NCBI GenBank assembly: GCA_010672185.1
Contig: JAAHHL010000387.1
Location: forward strand, 1 to 6,715
From: Caldora sp. SIO3E6
GTDB taxonomy: Bacteria; Cyanobacteriota; Cyanobacteriia; Cyanobacteriales; Coleofasciculaceae
Length of the DNA: 6,715 nucleotides
Direction of reading: 5' to 3'
Part shown: in pieces, positions 4,792-6,715 of the stretch
Layout of the letters: the number at the start of each line of letters is the position of its first letter
How positions within the stretch are numbered: position 1 is the stretch's first letter
The notes under the pieces: generated by a model
Databases searched by the model: none
What the model saw: the letters and a program-made list of their open reading frames with translations, nothing else
What the model was told of the DNA's origin: nothing
Program-made: the position numbers and the translations under genes

Positions 4792-5406
4792 ATGGTACAG
4801 GTACCTGCCAGACTCCAGACTGAAACCCTATTACTTGAGCTGCCCAAGGCGATGAAACTGTACATTACTCAGGAACAATTTACAACTCTAGTTACCGTCA
4901 ACCGGGACTTGAGAATGGAAAGAACAGCACAAGGAGAGTTAATTGTGAATCCACCAACGGGTTGGGAGACAGGGAGACGCAACCGCAGCCTTACTGGGCA
5001 AGTTGACCGCTGGTACGAAGAAAACCAAGATTTGGGTGAAGCTTTTGATTCTTCCACTGGTTTTATTTTACCCAATGGTGCGACTCGCTCTCCTGATGCC
5101 TCTTGGGTAAGTCGAGAGCGCTGGGAAGCACTGACTCCGGAAGAAAAAGGAACTTTTGCCAATATTTGTCCAGATTTTGTGGTGGAATTACGCTCTAGTT
5201 CGGATACTCTCAAATCTGTTCAAAATAAGATGAAAGAGTATATTAAAAATGGAGCCAAACTAGGCTGGTTACTCGATCCACAGCATCGACGGGTGGAAAT
5301 TTATCAACCAGGGTTGACGGTAGAGGTATTAGAGAATCCTGCTGAGTTGTCTGGTGGAGAAGTGTTACCAGGTTTTGTGTTAAATTTGCGTCGTGTGTGG
5401 GGTTGA
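4792..5406 (+). CDS. Uma2 family (DUF820) PD-(D/E)XK nuclease-fold protein
   Basis: The 204-residue product belongs to the Uma2 family, which is expanded in cyanobacteria and has a restriction-endonuclease-like fold; biological roles are mostly unknown. Visible family marks are LYITQEQFTTLV (23-34), RMERTAQGELIVNPPTG (41-57), the SPDASWVSRERW strand (100-111), CPDFVVELRSSSD (126-138) and KMKEYIKNGAKLGWLLDP (146-163). Likely active-site residues are D102 and E132. The usual lysine of the ExK motif is R134 here (ELRS), a variant I recall in many members, so catalysis is uncertain. The C-terminal VLPGFVLNLRRVW is typical. Start at 4792 is chosen from the strong ribosome binding site; the ATG at 4735 is in frame but poorly supported. 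It probably follows the methyltransferase in one transcript. No terminator is evident after the stop. Confidence 0.85.
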   Translation: MVQVPARLQTETLLLELPKAMKLYITQEQFTTLVTVNRDLRMERTAQGELIVNPPTGWETGRRNRSLTGQVDRWYEENQDLGEAFDSSTGFILPNGATRSPDASWVSRERWEALTPEEKGTFANICPDFVVELRSSSDTLKSVQNKMKEYIKNGAKLGWLLDPQHRRVEIYQPGLTVEVLENPAELSGGEVLPGFVLNLRRVWG

Positions 5407-5455
5407 AAGTTGAGACTCTCTAGTCGCGATCGCTTTAGATAAAATGGTGATTCCT

Positions 5456-5482
5456 CTTCCTCAGCTCCCTCAGCTCCCTATC
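5456..5482. repeat. Second copy of the CTCCCTCAG 9-bp array
   Basis: Units CTTCCTCAG, CTCCCTCAG, CTCCCTATC run in register, followed by CCGCGTCTCCC, which resembles the 1323-1354 array. Both repeat types of the left half thus meet again in this spacer (5407-5545). Confidence 0.85.
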
Positions 5483-5545
5483 TCCGCGTCTCCCTTGAGA
5501 ATGACATCTTTACCTTAACTTGTCACCAATGGATAATGCCAGAAA

Positions 5546-5674
5546 TCACTTGTAAACACGCTCCAGGACACCCCCAAAGGAGACGGCAACATTATATCCA
5601 ACCCGAATTCCAAAGAGTCTAGCATTTGGATGCTTTTTACTGAGGTTGCGATCTGAATATCCGCGATCGCCAAA
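5546..5674 (-). pseudogene. Protein-like C-terminal fragment, family unknown
   Basis: On the minus strand the frame is open from 5674 to TGA at 5548-5546 (42 codons), after a TAA at 5677-5675. It reads GYSDRNLSKKHPNARL (5-20) and FGIRVGYNVAVSFGGVLERV (21-40), with strand-like alternation and glycines, and no start codon. A second minus frame (5706-5518, with AIADIQIATSVKS) and a third stretch upstream (VDSFDDRHLIPL near 5710-5680) also look coding. That pattern suggests one gene broken by frameshifts. It lies downstream of the exported protein on the same strand. I do not recognise the family. Confidence 0.3.
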
Positions 5675-5751
5675 TTATCTTGAATAAGGGAATCAAGTGG
5701 CGATCGTCAAAGCTATCAACAGCTTCAGCTTCGGACTATTGAATCAAGCCA

Positions 5752-6282
5752 TCAATTCGCTGTATACGGGAGTGCTGAATGGTGGATATTGATCAAGAGT
5801 TTGCCGTCAGCACCACGAATATACCCAAAGGTGAACTCCACCTTCACTTCTTTACCAGTTGTTGAATCCGTAAAAAAGTAGTTGCCCATGGCAATAGCAG
5901 AGTCTGTGTCAGTGATAAACTCGGCATTTTCAAAGCGAACCGCACTCCATGGCTGCAACGCGAAGCCGCTGTCTTCACTAATGATACCGCCAACGAAATA
6001 GGAGAGGGCTTCTTCCTCAGTGAGTCGAAACTGATGAGCTGCAGCCTTAGTCGGCTTGAAGAGGACTGTACCTTCATCATAGCCGTAGAGCGTATCTACG
6101 TGCTCTGCTGCCAACGCCTCATAGTTGCCACTATTTGAATAGGCTTTGCCGATCTCAACGATGCCGTTACCCCACACTTTCTGCGCCTCTATGACTTCGG
6201 CTTCTGTGATTGGGTGCGCGATTACCGGACCACCCATAAGAAAAGCCCCGACCACGCTGGCTGTAAGAGCTCCTTTAATCAT
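5752..6282 (-). CDS. Exported SnoaL/NTF2-like (CaMKII-association-domain-like) protein
   Basis: The 176-residue precursor begins with a signal peptide: a basic start (MIKG), a hydrophobic core (ALTASVVGAFLMGGPVI) and a probable signal peptidase I site after PVIA (residue 22). The mature protein, from HPITEAEVIEAQKVWG, matches my recollection of small periplasmic SnoaL-like proteins in Proteobacteria, some misnamed 'phosphoribosyl-AMP cyclohydrolase'. Marks are TLYGYDEGTVLFKPTKA (64-80), ALSYFVGG (92-99), AMGNYFFTD (131-139) and the final strand INIHHSALPY (164-173), whose paired His residues line the pocket in this fold. Ligand and role are unknown. AGAGGG precedes the start at 6282 with acceptable spacing. 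A perfect TATAAT lies on the minus strand at 6388-6383 but without a good -35. G+C is higher than in neighbours by eye (32 of 60 at 5941-6000), which may point to transfer. Confidence 0.75.
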   Translation of the reverse strand: MIKGALTASVVGAFLMGGPVIAHPITEAEVIEAQKVWGNGIVEIGKAYSNSGNYEALAAEHVDTLYGYDEGTVLFKPTKAAAHQFRLTEEEALSYFVGGIISEDSGFALQPWSAVRFENAEFITDTDSAIAMGNYFFTDSTTGKEVKVEFTFGYIRGADGKLLINIHHSALPYTAN

Positions 6283-6366
6283 AGTAGTTTACCCTCTGGT
6301 TATTGAAAAACAGGAAAATTGTTAACTGCCCGGATTAAGCAATGCCGGACAACATAATATAGTACA

Positions 6367-6486
6367 ATGATGCGCTTCAAAGATTATACTCAAGAGTACT
6401 ATTTAGGTTGCCCTAATCTTCCCCCAGAACCTCCGGTGCAGCAGGAGATTTACTGCTACTTTGTACAGATGGTATCAGTGGCGTAG
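6367..6486 (+). CDS. Possible 39-residue ORF or 5' gene fragment, unknown
   Basis: Two adjacent ATGs (6367 and 6370) open a frame that ends at TAG 6484-6486. The peptide MMRFKDYTQEYYLGCPNLPP (1-20) continues with EPPVQQEIYCYFVQMVSVA. It looks like the beginning of a real protein: charged and aromatic, with a Pro-rich turn and two Cys. No ribosome binding site precedes it. It stops ten bases before the first 25-bp palindromic repeat, which suggests a gene cut short by repeat insertion. It is divergent from the exported protein with an 84-bp gap. Function and family are not recognised. Confidence 0.35.
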   Translation: MMRFKDYTQEYYLGCPNLPPEPPVQQEIYCYFVQMVSVA

Positions 6487-6495
6487 AAGATTTAC

Positions 6496-6520
6496 ACAGG
6501 CTAGAAGCCTGTTCCACAGG
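6496..6520. repeat. Palindromic dispersed repeat, copy 1
   Basis: It contains the small hairpin CAGGCT-AGA-AGCCTG (6497-6511) followed by TTCCACAGG. Copy 2 at 6631-6655 matches it at 22 of 25 positions. Confidence 0.85.
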
Positions 6521-6592
6521 ACTAAATTTTCTAATTTGGATTTACATGCGCAGTTGCAGGGGAATACTCTGTTAATTTAGGAAGCCAACGGA

Positions 6593-6609
6593 ACTGGCAT
6601 CTTGCCAGT
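6593..6609. repeat. Small perfect hairpin between the two repeat copies
   Basis: ACTGGCA (6593-6599) and TGCCAGT (6603-6609) are exact reverse complements around TCT. It has the same layout (short stem, 3-base loop) as the flanking repeats but different sequence, and looks like a related repeat class. Confidence 0.7.
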
Positions 6610-6630
6610 AGCAGCAATTAGGAAATTATT

Positions 6631-6655
6631 ACAGGCTGTAAGCCTGTTCCACGGG
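6631..6655. repeat. Palindromic dispersed repeat, copy 2
   Basis: CAGGCT-GTA-AGCCTG (6632-6646) followed by TTCCACGGG. The loop differs from copy 1 while the stem is unchanged, as expected if the hairpin is what is kept. No gene is identified from 6487 to the window end at 6715. Confidence 0.85.
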
Positions 6656-6715
6656 AGATTGTCTCACAAAAGATGGCTTTACAGAAGATGGCTGTATGGT
6701 TAATCTTCACACATC

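Noticed and set aside
4629..5213. Minus-strand open frames of 78 and 114 codons
   Set aside because: Antisense to the methyltransferase end and to Uma2; no motif or ribosome binding site.
5844..6080. Minus-strand open frame of 78 codons
   Set aside because: Shifted-frame shadow inside the exported SnoaL-like gene.
6673..6715. ATG opening MALQKMAVWLIFTH to the window end
   Set aside because: Only 14 codons are visible, there is no ribosome binding site, and it lies in a short AGATGGCT direct repeat.

Overview
The window looks like a piece of a filamentous (Nostocales-type) cyanobacterial chromosome. The octamer GCGATCGC (the cyanobacterial HIP1 palindrome) occurs five times in 6.7 kb, at 630, 2014, 3807, 5426 and 5663. 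Spacers are long and packed with short tandem repeats of 7-9 bp. Several proteins (a two-lobed sirohydrochlorin chelatase, a peroxiredoxin-like protein, a Uma2 protein) have a cyanobacterial look. The genus cannot be named from the sequence alone.

Layout, left to right. (1) 1-743, plus: a sirohydrochlorin ferrochelatase whose first residues lie outside the window and whose stop codon sits inside a heptamer repeat. (2) 737-946: a repeat block of a GAATTGG array, a CCTACCA array and a CTCCCTCAG array, the last inside an imperfect terminal inverted repeat. (3) 944-1144, minus: a small 66-residue protein with a plausible promoter and an overlapping dyad. (4) 1145-1458: a spacer with a CGCGTCCC array and a perfect 33-bp palindrome. 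(5) 1459-2238, minus: a peroxiredoxin-like (AhpC/TSA_2 type) protein. (6) 2331-2741, plus, divergent: an unknown four-helix membrane protein. (7) 2811-3104, minus: the C-terminal remnant of a DMT/EamA permease. (8) 3105-3904: about 800 bp of decayed sequence with a possible 58-residue ORF, two short protein-like remnants and several repeats. (9) 3905-4720 and 4792-5406, plus: a class I SAM methyltransferase followed by a Uma2-family PD-(D/E)XK protein with a near-perfect ribosome binding site. (10) 5407-5751: a spacer with repeats and a minus-strand remnant. (11) 5752-6282, minus: an exported SnoaL/NTF2-like protein, richer in G+C than its neighbours. (12) 6283-6715: a possible 39-residue ORF, then three small palindromes, two of which are copies of one 25-bp repeat.

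The genes do not form one pathway. They read as unrelated single genes separated by repeats and decaying fragments, as in an accessory or frequently rearranged region. The only likely co-transcribed pair is methyltransferase-Uma2. I see no CRISPR array, tRNA, rRNA, integrase or intact transposase. I found no convincing new system. The points most worth checking are the repeats that touch coding ends, the short remnants, the dyad before the 66-residue gene, and the compositionally distinct exported protein.
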